DNA of 64,000 nucleotides. Source: Methanobacteriota archaeon. GTDB lineage: Archaea > Thermoplasmatota > Thermoplasmata > Thermoplasmatales > GCA-001856825. Of this stretch, positions 26,980-36,244 are shown in pieces; positions within the stretch are counted from its first letter, which is position 1, and every line of letters begins with the position of its first letter. Both the position numbers and the translations under genes were made by a program. The stretch is from the NCBI GenBank assembly GCA_017857235.1, contig JAFMDN010000001.1, positions 1-64,000 on the forward strand, in the 5' to 3' direction. The notes under the pieces are model-generated. The model saw nothing but the letters and a program-made list of their open reading frames with translations. It had not been told where the DNA came from and searched no databases.

Positions 26980-28050
26980 CTAGAGAATCATTAAAAGGAG
27001 TGCCCCTATTATGGAAGTTATAAAGAGGAAAAGGAATGAAAACTTTGTGAACCTTAAAATATCCTTAACCCTCATGTTTCTGAATGCTATAAGGTTGGCT
27101 AAGGAAGCAACCAGAGTACCATTACCACCAATATCTACACCATAGGCAAGCGCAGGCCAGTTAGCCACTTTTCCGAATAAAACGGTTGTTGGTACGTTGC
27201 TTATAAATTGGCTTAAAATCAATGAATAAACATAGATGTCAATAGCATTACGGGGTATTGTGATTCTTAGGATTTCCCTTGCTAAATTTACATCGTAGAA
27301 AATCAAAATGAATGTTAATATAAGTCCTACATCCACCTTAGAAAGATTTGATGGTTCATTTAAAAGCATGGAAATAATAGATATTGAAATGGATAAAGTG
27401 AAAATATAGTAAGGCCATCCCAGCAAAAATGCCAATATTATTATTAAAAGCAATACAAAATTTGGAATAAATAAATACATATTTACATAAGGAGCTTCGT
27501 CTAATTTATTCTTAAAATCTCCCGTTTTTAAAAGCATTATTATTATTAAAAGCAAGAACGAAGAAATCAAGAATGGAGGAAACATAACCTTAAGGAAAAG
27601 AACGAAATTTCTTACGCTTTCGCGATAAATTATAATATTTTGTGGATTGCCGAATGGCATCAACATAGATCCTACATTTGCGGCAATTGCCTGAAATATT
27701 ATTACATCATCCACATCTTCCCTTGAGAATTTTCCTATGGATACTGTTATGGGTACTAAAACCAATAAGGCAACGTCATTAGTTAAGAACATTGAAAGTA
27801 AGAGAGTAAGTACTACTGAAAAAAGGAAAAAGGTTCTCTTGTTATTGAAATTCTGGAGTATTGTAAATGATATCCTATCAATTCCTCCTGAAGATAAAAG
27901 GGCGGCATTGACAACTATTAAAGATGCAAGTATCCAGATTGTATACCAATCTATGAGTCCCGATACAAATATTCTTTTAACAGCAATAGATAATATGATA
28001 TAAGCTGCTATCAGTATAATTAGCAAAAGCCTGTTTATGGTTAGCTTCAT
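26980..28050 (-). CDS. Ion transporter, ArsB/NhaD superfamily
   Basis: A 356-residue protein with about ten membrane segments. Two family signatures are visible: TNDVALLVLVPITVSIG in the first half and PFGNPQNIIIY around residue 130. Substrates of this superfamily include arsenite, Na+/H+, dicarboxylates and silicate, and cannot be chosen from the sequence. It lies in a minus-strand row between a deaminase and a small helical protein gene (10-nt gap). Confidence 0.78.
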   Translation of the reverse strand: MKLTINRLLLIILIAAYIILSIAVKRIFVSGLIDWYTIWILASLIVVNAALLSSGGIDRISFTILQNFNNKRTFFLFSVVLTLLLSMFLTNDVALLVLVPITVSIGKFSREDVDDVIIFQAIAANVGSMLMPFGNPQNIIIYRESVRNFVLFLKVMFPPFLISSFLLLIIIMLLKTGDFKNKLDEAPYVNMYLFIPNFVLLLIIILAFLLGWPYYIFTLSISISIISMLLNEPSNLSKVDVGLILTFILIFYDVNLAREILRITIPRNAIDIYVYSLILSQFISNVPTTVLFGKVANWPALAYGVDIGGNGTLVASLANLIAFRNMRVKDILRFTKFSFLFLFITSIIGALLLMIL

Positions 28051-28060
28051 TTACGCTTTC

Positions 28061-28402
28061 TTAAAGTGTTTTTTTCAATAGTTCATCAATTTCTGGCCCT
28101 ACCGCTTTAATAATTGAATTAACAAGTTCTTCCTTCATTTCCTGGGGGAGTGATACTACTGCAACTTCGACCAGTATCTTTGTCATCTTGGCTATTGCTG
28201 TTCCCTCCATAAGTTTTGCCCTTACAAATTCCTCCAGAGATTCCCGAAATTCCTTTTTCATTCTTGGATCCTTGTTTACCTTTTCCATTATGATGGATTT
28301 TATTTCCTCCTTGTAAATGTCCCTTATGGCGTCATAAATAAGATCTTCAGAAATTGTAACCTTCTTTATATCATCGATTATGTTTCTTTTATCTCCTTCC
28401 AT
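28061..28402 (-). CDS. Uncharacterised 113-residue helical protein
   Basis: Not recognised. It is almost entirely helical and charged (YKEEIKSIIMEKVNKDPRMKKEF ...), with a hydrophobic stretch AIAKMTKILVEVAVVSLP in the middle. No Cys or His motif. It lies between archease (29-base gap) and the ArsB/NhaD-like transporter (10-base gap) on the same strand and is probably co-transcribed. Codon use looks like that of its neighbours. Confidence 0.7.
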   Translation of the reverse strand: MEGDKRNIIDDIKKVTISEDLIYDAIRDIYKEEIKSIIMEKVNKDPRMKKEFRESLEEFVRAKLMEGTAIAKMTKILVEVAVVSLPQEMKEELVNSIIKAVGPEIDELLKKTL

Positions 28403-28431
28403 AATTCACTATTAGATCTTCCGATAAAAAA

Positions 28432-28818
28432 TTATATGTCAAAAGTTACCTCAGCCAAATTTTCTGTTTCTACAAAATTATGGTAAGTTACTGCTTTGAT
28501 CAGATAATGATAGCTATGCTTGCCATATTGAAATTCCTCACCACAAAACCCAACCAATACCTTGCTTCCGCAGAATCTTAGATATTTGATTTTTAGTACT
28601 TTGTTTTCCGTATCAACAACATAAAGAACATCATTTAAAAAACTCACAGCATTTTTAACTTCGAATTCCCTTTGGAAGAAATACTCGCATTTATTATGAT
28701 TCCCATGGAATATTAGACTTAGCATTGCATTGCCTAGTTTAAGATATAGTAGTTTCTTATCTCTTTCCGTTACCCTTATTCGAATGTCTGCAGTATGGTT
28801 CAATATCTCAACTGGCAT
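28432..28818 (-). CDS. Archease
   Basis: A 128-residue protein of the archease family, the cofactor that speeds turnover of the RNA ligase RtcB in tRNA splicing and repair. The signature is at the N-terminus: EILNHTADIRIRV (metal-binding Asp), and it ends with the family-typical AEVTFDI. RtcB itself is not in the window. The start follows the flippase stop by 8 bases. Confidence 0.88.
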   Translation of the reverse strand: MPVEILNHTADIRIRVTERDKKLLYLKLGNAMLSLIFHGNHNKCEYFFQREFEVKNAVSFLNDVLYVVDTENKVLKIKYLRFCGSKVLVGFCGEEFQYGKHSYHYLIKAVTYHNFVETENLAEVTFDI

Positions 28819-28826
28819 ATTATATC

Positions 28827-30356
28827 CTATTGGGATGGCCTCCTTAGTTCATCCGCTATATAGCTAAATAGCTTTTTTGGGTTTATAATGTTAATTATAT
28901 CATTTAATTCATCCCTATTTATTACTTTAAATGCTCTCAGGAGGATTAAATAAATAAACATATAGCCCACAAAAATTGCAGCTAAATATAATGCTGACAT
29001 CCTTGTGGAGTAGTAGAAGAAAATTATTAGAGGCAGTGCAGGTAAAATTGAAACCGCTATTGGAAGAACTGCATTTTTATCTATGAATTTACCAATTTCA
29101 TTGTGGATGAGGAAGAGCGAATACAAAAACGTAATAATTGATGAAATTAACATGGCTAAAGCAGCACCCAATACTCCGAGATTCATAAGTTTTATACCAA
29201 AAAATTGCGATGGTATTAGTATTATATCCAAGACTATGATAAGTACTGAGTTCAAAATGTTAATGAACGATGATACTTTTGTATTGGAGGTTGCATTAAA
29301 ATGGTTTATGAAAGTAGTAGATACCACTGAGAAGAATATAGATAGAAGCATAACCTTTAGTGGCAACTGGAATGATATCAGTTGAGAGGTCCATAGATTT
29401 AGTATTGGAGCTGCAAATATTATGGTAAATACTATTAAAGGAGAGAGTAACATAATAAGGTATTTGGTTATGTAATTTACCCTCCCTTTGTATTCATTCA
29501 TATCCTTAGAATCTTTTGCCAGCATTGGAAGAATCATAATTGTTATGGAACCAGCAAAAGTACTAATTATCTGAACTATTTTAAGATCTCCTGAATATCC
29601 GCCAAGCTCATATGCATGGAAGAATGTTTGAATCAATATCTGTGAAATATTTGATGAAATGGTAGCTACGACGGTAGCAATCAACAATGGAAACGAGAAC
29701 TTCATATATTCCATTATTATGGAAAAATCTGGCCATTTGAACTTCCATGGCCTTCCGAAGTATAAATTCATGGCTAAATAAACCATGTACGAGACGCTAT
29801 AAGCTATAGAAATGTATATGGAATACTCCAATGAATTTCTTACGTGGAATATATTTACAAAGAAAAAAATAAAAATTAATAGAAACCTAACCAAAGATTC
29901 CACTATACTTGGGATTGATAATTTAGCAGCCTCCATTGTACCCGTCAAGAAGCTCCTTATCCCCTGTATTAATGGAAGTGAAAAGAAATAGGGTATTAGA
30001 AGGAGTATGCTTATTAGTTCGAATCTTGTTTCAAATCCCCTATGCAGTACTATTTTCCATATATACAGGGAAAGAAGCATAACTCCAATATAGATCAAAG
30101 TCATGGAAATTTTTAGTAAGAAAAATGCCGAATTGTACTCTGCCCTGTTCTTGCCAGATGATATCATTTTTATGTGGGCAGTATTCAAACCCAAATCCCC
30201 TATAAAACTGAAGAGAAGACCGAAAGATAGTGCGAAAGAGAAAATTCCGTAGGCTTCAACCCCCGCGTATCTGAAAATTATAAGGAAAGTTAAGTATCCG
30301 AGTATCAGCCCTATTGCGCTCTGTAACATGATAATTGAGGGTTTGGAAGATTCCAT
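28827..30356 (-). CDS. Flippase / polysaccharide biosynthesis protein (Wzx-like)
   Basis: 509 residues with about fourteen membrane segments; begins with IGLILGYLTFLIIFRYAG, a variant of the family's N-terminal pattern. Such MOP-superfamily proteins flip lipid-linked sugars for surface glycans or N-glycans. No glycosyltransferase is adjacent; the only sugar-nucleotide gene in the window is at 54494. The ATG at 30356 is about 25 bases from a TATA-like palindrome, so a leaderless transcript is likely. Confidence 0.83.
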   Translation of the reverse strand: MESSKPSIIMLQSAIGLILGYLTFLIIFRYAGVEAYGIFSFALSFGLLFSFIGDLGLNTAHIKMISSGKNRAEYNSAFFLLKISMTLIYIGVMLLSLYIWKIVLHRGFETRFELISILLLIPYFFSLPLIQGIRSFLTGTMEAAKLSIPSIVESLVRFLLIFIFFFVNIFHVRNSLEYSIYISIAYSVSYMVYLAMNLYFGRPWKFKWPDFSIIMEYMKFSFPLLIATVVATISSNISQILIQTFFHAYELGGYSGDLKIVQIISTFAGSITIMILPMLAKDSKDMNEYKGRVNYITKYLIMLLSPLIVFTIIFAAPILNLWTSQLISFQLPLKVMLLSIFFSVVSTTFINHFNATSNTKVSSFINILNSVLIIVLDIILIPSQFFGIKLMNLGVLGAALAMLISSIITFLYSLFLIHNEIGKFIDKNAVLPIAVSILPALPLIIFFYYSTRMSALYLAAIFVGYMFIYLILLRAFKVINRDELNDIINIINPKKLFSYIADELRRPSQ

Positions 30357-30376
30357 TTTAACGTTAATGTTAAGGT

Positions 30377-30384
30377 ATTTAAAT
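30377..30384. promoter_or_regulatory. Palindromic TATA-like box between divergent genes
   Basis: atttaaat is its own reverse complement. Its centre is about 25 bases from the flippase ATG (30356, minus) and about 49 bases from the CDP-archaeol synthase GTG (30429, plus), so it could serve one or both directions. Confidence 0.45.
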
Positions 30385-30428
30385 AGATTTATGGGTAAAA
30401 ATTAACAATAGGAAAATGTTAAAGTTCT

Positions 30429-30974
30429 GTGAATTGGCTTGCATCCATAATAATACCAATCATACTTTTCATGCCTTCTTACATCGCAAATCCCAGTGCG
30501 GTAATTTTTGGCGGAAAAATAATCATTGACGGAGGAAGAAAATTTAGAGGCAGAAGAATTTTTGGGGACCATAAAACGCTATCTGGATTCTTAGGTGGAG
30601 GATTTGCTGGATTTCTTATCGGGATAGTAATAATTGTGATTGGTGCTTACTGGAAGCCATTGTCCTATTCAAGCAGTATTTACGTTTCAATAGTAATTAT
30701 ACTCCTCTTATCTTTTGGTTCCATGCTAGGTGATCTGATTGGTTCATTTATAAAAAGGCAATTGAATTTTGAGCCTGGAAAAGAAGCACTTTTTCTTGAC
30801 CAGTATCCCTTTGCATTGGTTTCGCTTTTTTTAGTTTATCTTTACTTGAGATGGGATTTCTTCAAGGTATTCCCATGGCCTGGAATAATAGCAATACTTA
30901 TCATAACGCCATTACTACACAGAGCAGTTAATATAATTGGTTTTAAAATAAAGTTGAAGGACGTTCCTTATTGA
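30429..30974 (+). CDS. carS: CDP-archaeol synthase
   Basis: A 181-residue integral membrane enzyme that activates digeranylgeranylglyceryl phosphate with CTP in archaeal lipid synthesis. The family motifs are clear: IDGGRKFRGRRIFGDHKT near residues 34-51 and GSMLGDLIGSFIKRQ near 98-112, with membrane helices around them. Start is a GTG. The 3' end overlaps the convergent XPD gene by 7 nt. The two preceding pathway enzymes are at 45953-47511. Confidence 0.94.
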   Translation: MNWLASIIIPIILFMPSYIANPSAVIFGGKIIIDGGRKFRGRRIFGDHKTLSGFLGGGFAGFLIGIVIIVIGAYWKPLSYSSSIYVSIVIILLLSFGSMLGDLIGSFIKRQLNFEPGKEALFLDQYPFALVSLFLVYLYLRWDFFKVFPWPGIIAILIITPLLHRAVNIIGFKIKLKDVPY

Positions 30975-32770
30975 TTAAGAAAATTAACGGTATCCTCAAC
31001 AAGGTTTTCCGACCTATATAAATTTGGCAGTGCCTTTTTAAACCTTTTTGCCCTTGAATCTAATATTATTGCAACCCCCCGATCCTTAGGAGACCTAATC
31101 AATCTACCCAAGGCCTGTTTTAATTTCATTATAGCCACGGCCTCATAGGCATAGTACCAGCCTTTTTTGAATTTCATATCATAGTATGTCTCCATGGCAT
31201 TTGTTTCGGGAGATGGCTTTGGATATGGTATGCCAGCTATAATTGCAACTTCCAGGAATTTTCCTGGCAGATCTAATCCTTCCGAAAGTCTACCATTGAT
31301 TACGCCCATGAGTACCCCTCCATTTTGCTTGAAAGATTCTATCATATCTGCTAATTCTAGGTTAGTGATGTTTTTTCTTTCAAAGAAGATTTTTCTTTTA
31401 AAATTAAGATCTCTTATTTTTGACAATTGCTCGTAGGATGTTGCTAATACCATGGTATTATACGAAGTCCTGTTAATGAAATCTTCTAAAATTTCAAGAA
31501 GCTTCTCTTCGCTCTCCAATCTTTTGTAATAGCTCAAGTTAACTTCGTCCGTATAGAGAACTCTTAAATTGCTTTCAAGGTAAGGTACGCTTATTGCTCT
31601 TTCATTAGCTTCCTCAATTCCTAACTCATCTTTAAACTTCTCAAATGGAGTTAATGTTCCTGATATAAAAAGAACACTCTTAAACTGCTTCAAGAAATTT
31701 AGTTGATTCGATACATCTAAGAATCTCAAGTTTATTCTTTGTTCCGAGTCATCAACTATTCTTACAAACTCTGCTCCGGAATCCTCCATTAGTAATTGAG
31801 ACAACACGGCTGTTCTATAAATGTAGCTCCTAGGTAATTTTCCCTCATTCAACTTCATCTCCTTTATGCCTTCACCCACGTAAACCATCTGTTCCAGTAA
31901 CCTTGAAATTTCAATGGTTCCTGATGAAAAGGACTTCATGAATGCTTCCTTGGCATCGTCCGGAGTAAGAATCCTTGGCCCATCTGAAAAGATGTATTCT
32001 AAAGCCTCTTCTATGTAATTCAAGCTTAAACTAAGGCTTAAATTATTGAAAGTTTTATCACCATATTTTTCTACTTCATCCCTAGCCTTATTTATGTCCG
32101 CAACACTAAAAGATGCTGAATTAATCATGCGTAAGAATTCAGGTACGTTATGCGCTTCATCGAATATGACAATTATTTTTTCCATAGGAGTTTCAATCCA
32201 ATCCATAAACCTTTCCCTAATGTAAGGGCTTAATAGATATGAATAAGTTGATACAACCACCTTGGCATCTTTCAATAATTCCCTCTGTGCAAAATAAGGA
32301 CAAAAACCGAATTGATCTCCTAAGTTCACGAGATCCTGTGGCCGCATGATATCGGCTACCCAACCCATGTCATAATCGGTTTCATAAAAACATCCTTCCT
32401 TTCCTTCCATTCTGTCTTTTACTAACCTTTGGCAAAGACGGGATTGTTCTTCTGGGTCTCCTTCCCTCATCTCTGGATTTACTTTTTTGAAAAGGCAAGT
32501 TTCGCCTCTTCCCATAAATGATATTACCTTTTTTAAACCCAATAATCTTGATTCTCTAAATACATTTTCAACTTGGGAGTTTGTTCTGGTTAGAAAAACT
32601 ATTTTGCAATTATCACAATCTTCTAATGCATATATCAGTGAAACTAGTGTCTTGCCAGATCCTGTTGGGCTTTCCAGTATCTTTATCTTGCTCTTTGAAT
32701 TTTTCAAAAAATCGAGTGCCTCTACCTGCCACCTGTAGAGTTCATATGGACTCTTTATGCCCGTTCCCAA
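30968..32770 (-). CDS. XPD/Rad3-type DNA helicase
   Basis: A 600-residue superfamily 2 5'-3' helicase. Walker A is ESPTGSGKT (33-41); the DEAH box is FDEAHN. Four iron-sulfur cysteines, C92, C113, C127 and C157, define the 4FeS domain of XPD. C-terminal motifs include MGVINGRLSEGLDLPG and KQALGRLIRSP. A TTG at 32770 is chosen as start because GGTGAT lies 4 nt upstream; the frame extends further back inside the preceding gene. It overlaps that gene by 29 nt. Confidence 0.93.
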   Translation of the reverse strand: MGTGIKSPYELYRWQVEALDFLKNSKSKIKILESPTGSGKTLVSLIYALEDCDNCKIVFLTRTNSQVENVFRESRLLGLKKVISFMGRGETCLFKKVNPEMREGDPEEQSRLCQRLVKDRMEGKEGCFYETDYDMGWVADIMRPQDLVNLGDQFGFCPYFAQRELLKDAKVVVSTYSYLLSPYIRERFMDWIETPMEKIIVIFDEAHNVPEFLRMINSASFSVADINKARDEVEKYGDKTFNNLSLSLSLNYIEEALEYIFSDGPRILTPDDAKEAFMKSFSSGTIEISRLLEQMVYVGEGIKEMKLNEGKLPRSYIYRTAVLSQLLMEDSGAEFVRIVDDSEQRINLRFLDVSNQLNFLKQFKSVLFISGTLTPFEKFKDELGIEEANERAISVPYLESNLRVLYTDEVNLSYYKRLESEEKLLEILEDFINRTSYNTMVLATSYEQLSKIRDLNFKRKIFFERKNITNLELADMIESFKQNGGVLMGVINGRLSEGLDLPGKFLEVAIIAGIPYPKPSPETNAMETYYDMKFKKGWYYAYEAVAIMKLKQALGRLIRSPKDRGVAIILDSRAKRFKKALPNLYRSENLVEDTVNFLNQ

Positions 32771-33671
32771 GAAAATCACCAAGATTCTTTGCCACACCTA
32801 TTCCTAGAGCTCTAAGCTGCTTTTCCAGATCATCTTTCGAAATGGAATGATCGAATTCATATGATTTTAATGATTTTTCAATAATTTTAGGTTCGAAACC
32901 CAATTTTTCTGAAATCACTTTAATACCCCTCTCAGGTTTTGAATTACTCTCGGTTAATTCAACATACTTAATGATTAATTTTTCTTTCAAATCGTTCAAA
33001 ACATTGCCAAAAAGCGCACAGCACGTCTCATGGTTATTTTCAGGTTTACCGCCATAAAGTGTTAGGTATGGTTCCCATATGCTAATGGCGTCAACTTTCC
33101 CCTTTCCATAAGCTTCTAATAGTTCTTCTATTCCTTTATAGTATACAATCTGGAATCCTTTCTTTTGCCTGGATAATCTGTCCATTTTTGAAAATGGTGT
33201 GGTTCCCAAGATTCCTCTGTCGGATTTTTTGATTATGCCCCCTCCCCCTCTTGCAATACCCATTATTGGTTTGATCCTTTCATCCAGAAGGAAAAAAATA
33301 TAACCCGACACTAGGGGACTTGCAAGGATGTCTATTTGCCCAAGTATTAGTTCCTTAAAACCTTCAAGGCTGTTATTGAAAATTTTCAATATATAATTTA
33401 ATCCCAGATCTTCAATTGCTTCAATCAGATAAACATATTCAGAACTTGGCAGAATCCCAACAATTAAATTTGAATCCCTGTTTATTTTAACCTCTATGGT
33501 TCTCTCGCTGATTTTTCTTCTAATTATCTTACCCTGTATTTCAAGCTCAGAAAGTATTTCAGATGTTCTTGATCTAGATAAACCTAGAGCCCGACTTATC
33601 TCTACTTGTGTTTTTTCTCCTGTTGATAAAAATTCTAAGATTTTATCTGCTAATTTACCCCTTGGTCTCAT
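32742..33671 (-). CDS. Putative regulator: winged HTH fused to a periplasmic-binding-protein-like domain
   Basis: 309 residues. An N-terminal winged helix-turn-helix (about 1-60; TQVEISRALGLSRSRTSEIL) precedes a domain resembling type II binding proteins of the NMT1/SsuA kind. Features seen: VGILPSSEYVYLIEAIEDLG, GQIDILASPLVSGY, then GKGKVDAISIWEPYLTLYGG. There is no signal peptide or membrane segment, so it is cytoplasmic. Inference: a ligand-responsive transcription factor. It sits 2 nt after the nuclease gene and overlaps XPD, so it is embedded in a DNA/RNA-processing operon. The ligand is unknown. Confidence 0.75.
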   Translation of the reverse strand: MRPRGKLADKILEFLSTGEKTQVEISRALGLSRSRTSEILSELEIQGKIIRRKISERTIEVKINRDSNLIVGILPSSEYVYLIEAIEDLGLNYILKIFNNSLEGFKELILGQIDILASPLVSGYIFFLLDERIKPIMGIARGGGGIIKKSDRGILGTTPFSKMDRLSRQKKGFQIVYYKGIEELLEAYGKGKVDAISIWEPYLTLYGGKPENNHETCCALFGNVLNDLKEKLIIKYVELTESNSKPERGIKVISEKLGFEPKIIEKSLKSYEFDHSISKDDLEKQLRALGIGVAKNLGDFLGNGHKESI

Positions 33672-33673
33672 GT

Positions 33674-34894
33674 TCAGAATTCAAAAATTTCTCCGTTCTT
33701 CGGAAGGAGAACTTTTGCTCCTGTAATTTCCTTAGCAAGTTCTTCCCTCTTCTCTCCATGCATAAGGATTACTGTAGATGGCCGGCAACCCTCAATGAAA
33801 TTTAATAGCTCTCTGTGCCCTGAATGGGCTGAAAAATCGAAGAACCTAACATCCATTTTAACTTTTGTAATCACTCCCGCCAGATCTATATTTCCAGTTT
33901 CCAATAACATCCTTCCGTTAGTATCCTCCACTTGATAACCTGTGAGGAACAGACCATGCTTTGGATCATTAAGCTGAGATATGTAGTTTAAAACCGGGCC
34001 ACCATCAAGCATCCCACTTGTTGTGATTATTACGTTACCCTCCATGGCCTTTTCCCTATCATAGTTATTTCGAATTTGCCTTATTCTTTTAAGCATTTTC
34101 TTGTATCTTGGGAAATTCTTAATATATTTTGGGTGGTTCAGAAGGACATTACTTACGCTTCTCGACATTCCATCCATCCAAATTTCGAAATCTGTATTTT
34201 CTAAGACCATTAAAAGTTCTTGAGCCCTTCCTGTTGCAAAAGCCGGAACGACAGCCACCCCTCCCCTTTCATTTACCTCCTTTATGGAATTAATGAAATT
34301 TTCTTCTACATCCTTTCTAGGGGGATGCTCTTTTCCAGCATAGGTACTTTCAACTATTAGAACATCTGTATCTATAGATTTGATCCCGGTTAAAAGATGT
34401 GTATCTATGCTTTGAATATCTCCAGTAAACAGTACTTTTTTATCGTTCTGTATCAAATACATTCCACTACCTGGTAGATGGCCAGTATTGTGAACTGAAA
34501 TTGTTACATCCTTGAACTCTACAACATCCCCATACTCTATTGGTGTGAAGGCTTCTATTATATTATCCACATCTATCCTCTCATAAGGCAAAGATGTACT
34601 CTCTATTGTAGATATTTTTACCGTATCGTATAGTAAAATTGGTGTTACTGCTAAAGTTGGAGGTGTTCCATAAACATTAGTAGGAGATGATTTAGCTAAC
34701 CATGGCACCATTCCGACGTGATCAAGATGACTGTGAGTAAGAAATACTGCATCTACCTTCGGTGCAAATGCGGGAAACTGTGGTGGCTTCGTAGGATTAA
34801 TACCATAATCAAACAAAAATTTGTGAATTGAGGCGTCCAGAACGAAACCTAACCTCCCTACCTCGTTCCCTCCACCCAAAAATTGACCTTTCAT
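33674..34894 (-). CDS. Beta-CASP metallo-beta-lactamase ribonuclease (aCPSF2-like)
   Basis: A 406-residue MBL-fold nuclease. The catalytic metal motif is H54-S-H56-L-D58-H59 (FLTHSHLDHVG). The beta-CASP insertion and late motifs TSGMLDGGP, FSAHSGH and ILMHGEK are present. No N-terminal KH domains, so aCPSF2 rather than aCPSF1. It likely acts in RNA 3'-end processing or decay. It overlaps the phosphorylase gene by 4 nt and is 2 nt from the regulator gene. Confidence 0.88.
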   Translation of the reverse strand: MKGQFLGGGNEVGRLGFVLDASIHKFLFDYGINPTKPPQFPAFAPKVDAVFLTHSHLDHVGMVPWLAKSSPTNVYGTPPTLAVTPILLYDTVKISTIESTSLPYERIDVDNIIEAFTPIEYGDVVEFKDVTISVHNTGHLPGSGMYLIQNDKKVLFTGDIQSIDTHLLTGIKSIDTDVLIVESTYAGKEHPPRKDVEENFINSIKEVNERGGVAVVPAFATGRAQELLMVLENTDFEIWMDGMSRSVSNVLLNHPKYIKNFPRYKKMLKRIRQIRNNYDREKAMEGNVIITTSGMLDGGPVLNYISQLNDPKHGLFLTGYQVEDTNGRMLLETGNIDLAGVITKVKMDVRFFDFSAHSGHRELLNFIEGCRPSTVILMHGEKREELAKEITGAKVLLPKNGEIFEF

Positions 34895-35664
34895 AACGAC
34901 GCCTCCTCCAAACTCCTTTTACAGCTACAGCCTCTATTTTCAGGTATTTTGGGGAGTAGATTCTCTAACAACCTCATTACCTTCTCCTCGTTCTCTTTCA
35001 TTACTTTAGTTACTTCTGATGCTGATACTGGTTTATCAGCCCAGACGTCAAAATCTGTAACTGTAGCCAATGTCATATAGCACATGCCCATTTCCCTTGC
35101 TAGATTTATTTCTGGCACCAGAGTCATCCCAATTATATTCCCGATCTGCCTGAAAAATCTCGATTCAGCCCTTGTACTGAACCTCGGACCTTCTATGCAA
35201 ACATATGTTGAGCCCTTTTTTATATTTATACCCATTTTTTTCCCCTCAGTATAAGCTATTTCTGATAATTCTGGACAAAATGGATCAGCCATGGAAATGT
35301 GAACTACCTTTGGGCCATCATAGAAAGTGTAAATTCTCCCCTTTGTAAAATCAAAAAATTGATCAGGTATTACTACTGTCCCAGGTGGCAATTCTGGATC
35401 CAACGAACCTACTGCGGAAATGCTTATAACCCTTTCAATTCCCAGTTGATTAAGAGCAAATATGTTTGCCCTGTTGTTTATTTTGTGGGGTGGAATTTTG
35501 TGTGGTTTTCCATGCCTGTACAAAACAGCAACTTCCACACCGCCAATTTCTCCCACTTCAATGGGGGATGATGTTTCACCATAGGGGGTATGAATTAAAA
35601 TGGACTTATATTTAGTCAGCAAGTTTCCTACTGCTGATCCACCGATTATTGCAATCTTACTCAT
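34891..35664 (-). CDS. S-methyl-5'-thioadenosine/thioinosine phosphorylase
   Basis: A 257-residue purine nucleoside phosphorylase of the MTAP group. PPHKINNRANIFAL contains the phosphate-binding His and Arg, SAVGSLDPELPPG follows, and TDFDVWAD forms the base-binding loop. Archaeal members act on methylthioinosine or methylthioadenosine; with the deaminase at 25638 the former is plausible. A short Cys-containing tail (GCSCKRS) follows the fold. It is first in a four-gene minus-strand operon. Confidence 0.9.
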   Translation of the reverse strand: MSKIAIIGGSAVGNLLTKYKSILIHTPYGETSSPIEVGEIGGVEVAVLYRHGKPHKIPPHKINNRANIFALNQLGIERVISISAVGSLDPELPPGTVVIPDQFFDFTKGRIYTFYDGPKVVHISMADPFCPELSEIAYTEGKKMGINIKKGSTYVCIEGPRFSTRAESRFFRQIGNIIGMTLVPEINLAREMGMCYMTLATVTDFDVWADKPVSASEVTKVMKENEEKVMRLLENLLPKIPENRGCSCKRSLEEASL

Positions 35665-35790
35665 TGAGTAGTGATATAATGATACCTAAAATATATTTTC
35701 ACGGTCATTAATCAATTAATCTAATTAATAATGAAAATTCAAAATTTATTATCGCATCAGAAATTTAATGATAGCATCTGGACCTAACTG

Positions 35791-35803
35791 ATGATATATA
35801 AAA
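35791..35803 (+). promoter_or_regulatory. TATA-like box of Sm protein-eL37-purF operon
   Basis: atgatatataaaa lies about 45-50 bases before the ATG at 35845; the predicted transcript start near 35825 leaves room for the AAGGGG ribosome-binding site at 35835-35840. Confidence 0.45.
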
Positions 35804-35844
35804 CATAACGCAAGATTAAATATCCATAATGAATAAGGGGAAAT

Positions 35845-36078
35845 ATGGAAGGCAAATCACGTCCCCTAGGATTACTGGGTAGCAGCTTGAACAAGTACGT
35901 TTTAGTTAAAGTTAAGTGGAATCGAGAGTACAGGGGAAAACTGGATGGATACGACCAACATATGAATTTAGTGATAAAAGAGGCAGAGGAAATAATAGAC
36001 AGTAAATCCAATGGAGTTTTGCCCATAGCTGTTATCAGAGGGGATGTGGTTGTATATATTTCGCCTTCGGAGGTGTAA
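35845..36078 (+). CDS. Sm-like archaeal protein (SmAP)
   Basis: A 77-residue LSm RNA-binding protein that forms rings. Sm1 is seen in VLVKVKWNREYRGKLDGYDQ and Sm2 in VIRGDVVVYISP. Length is standard. It precedes eL37 by 4 bases, a gene pair conserved in archaea. Confidence 0.94.
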   Translation: MEGKSRPLGLLGSSLNKYVLVKVKWNREYRGKLDGYDQHMNLVIKEAEEIIDSKSNGVLPIAVIRGDVVVYISPSEV

Positions 36079-36082
36079 ATAA

Positions 36083-36244
36083 ATGAGAGGAACTCCATCC
36101 ATGGGCAAGAGGAGCAGGATAAAAGTTCATATAAAATGCAGGAGGTGCGGACATCACGCATACAATGTTCAGAAAAAGAGGTGTGCACACTGTGGATATC
36201 CTGCCCCTAGAATTAGAGAATATAGCTGGGCAAAAAGTAAGTGA
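36083..36244 (+). CDS. rpl37e: Ribosomal protein eL37
   Basis: A 53-residue zinc-ribbon protein of the large subunit. It begins [10 protein letters not shown] and carries CRRCG and CAHCG pairs, then [15 protein letters not shown]. The ATG at 36083 is 4 bases after the Sm protein stop, with GGAGGTG upstream. The last 53 bases overlap, out of frame, the proposed start region of purF. Confidence 0.93.
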   Translation: MRGTPSMGKRSRIKVHIKCRRCGHHAYNVQKKRCAHCGYPAPRIREYSWAKSK

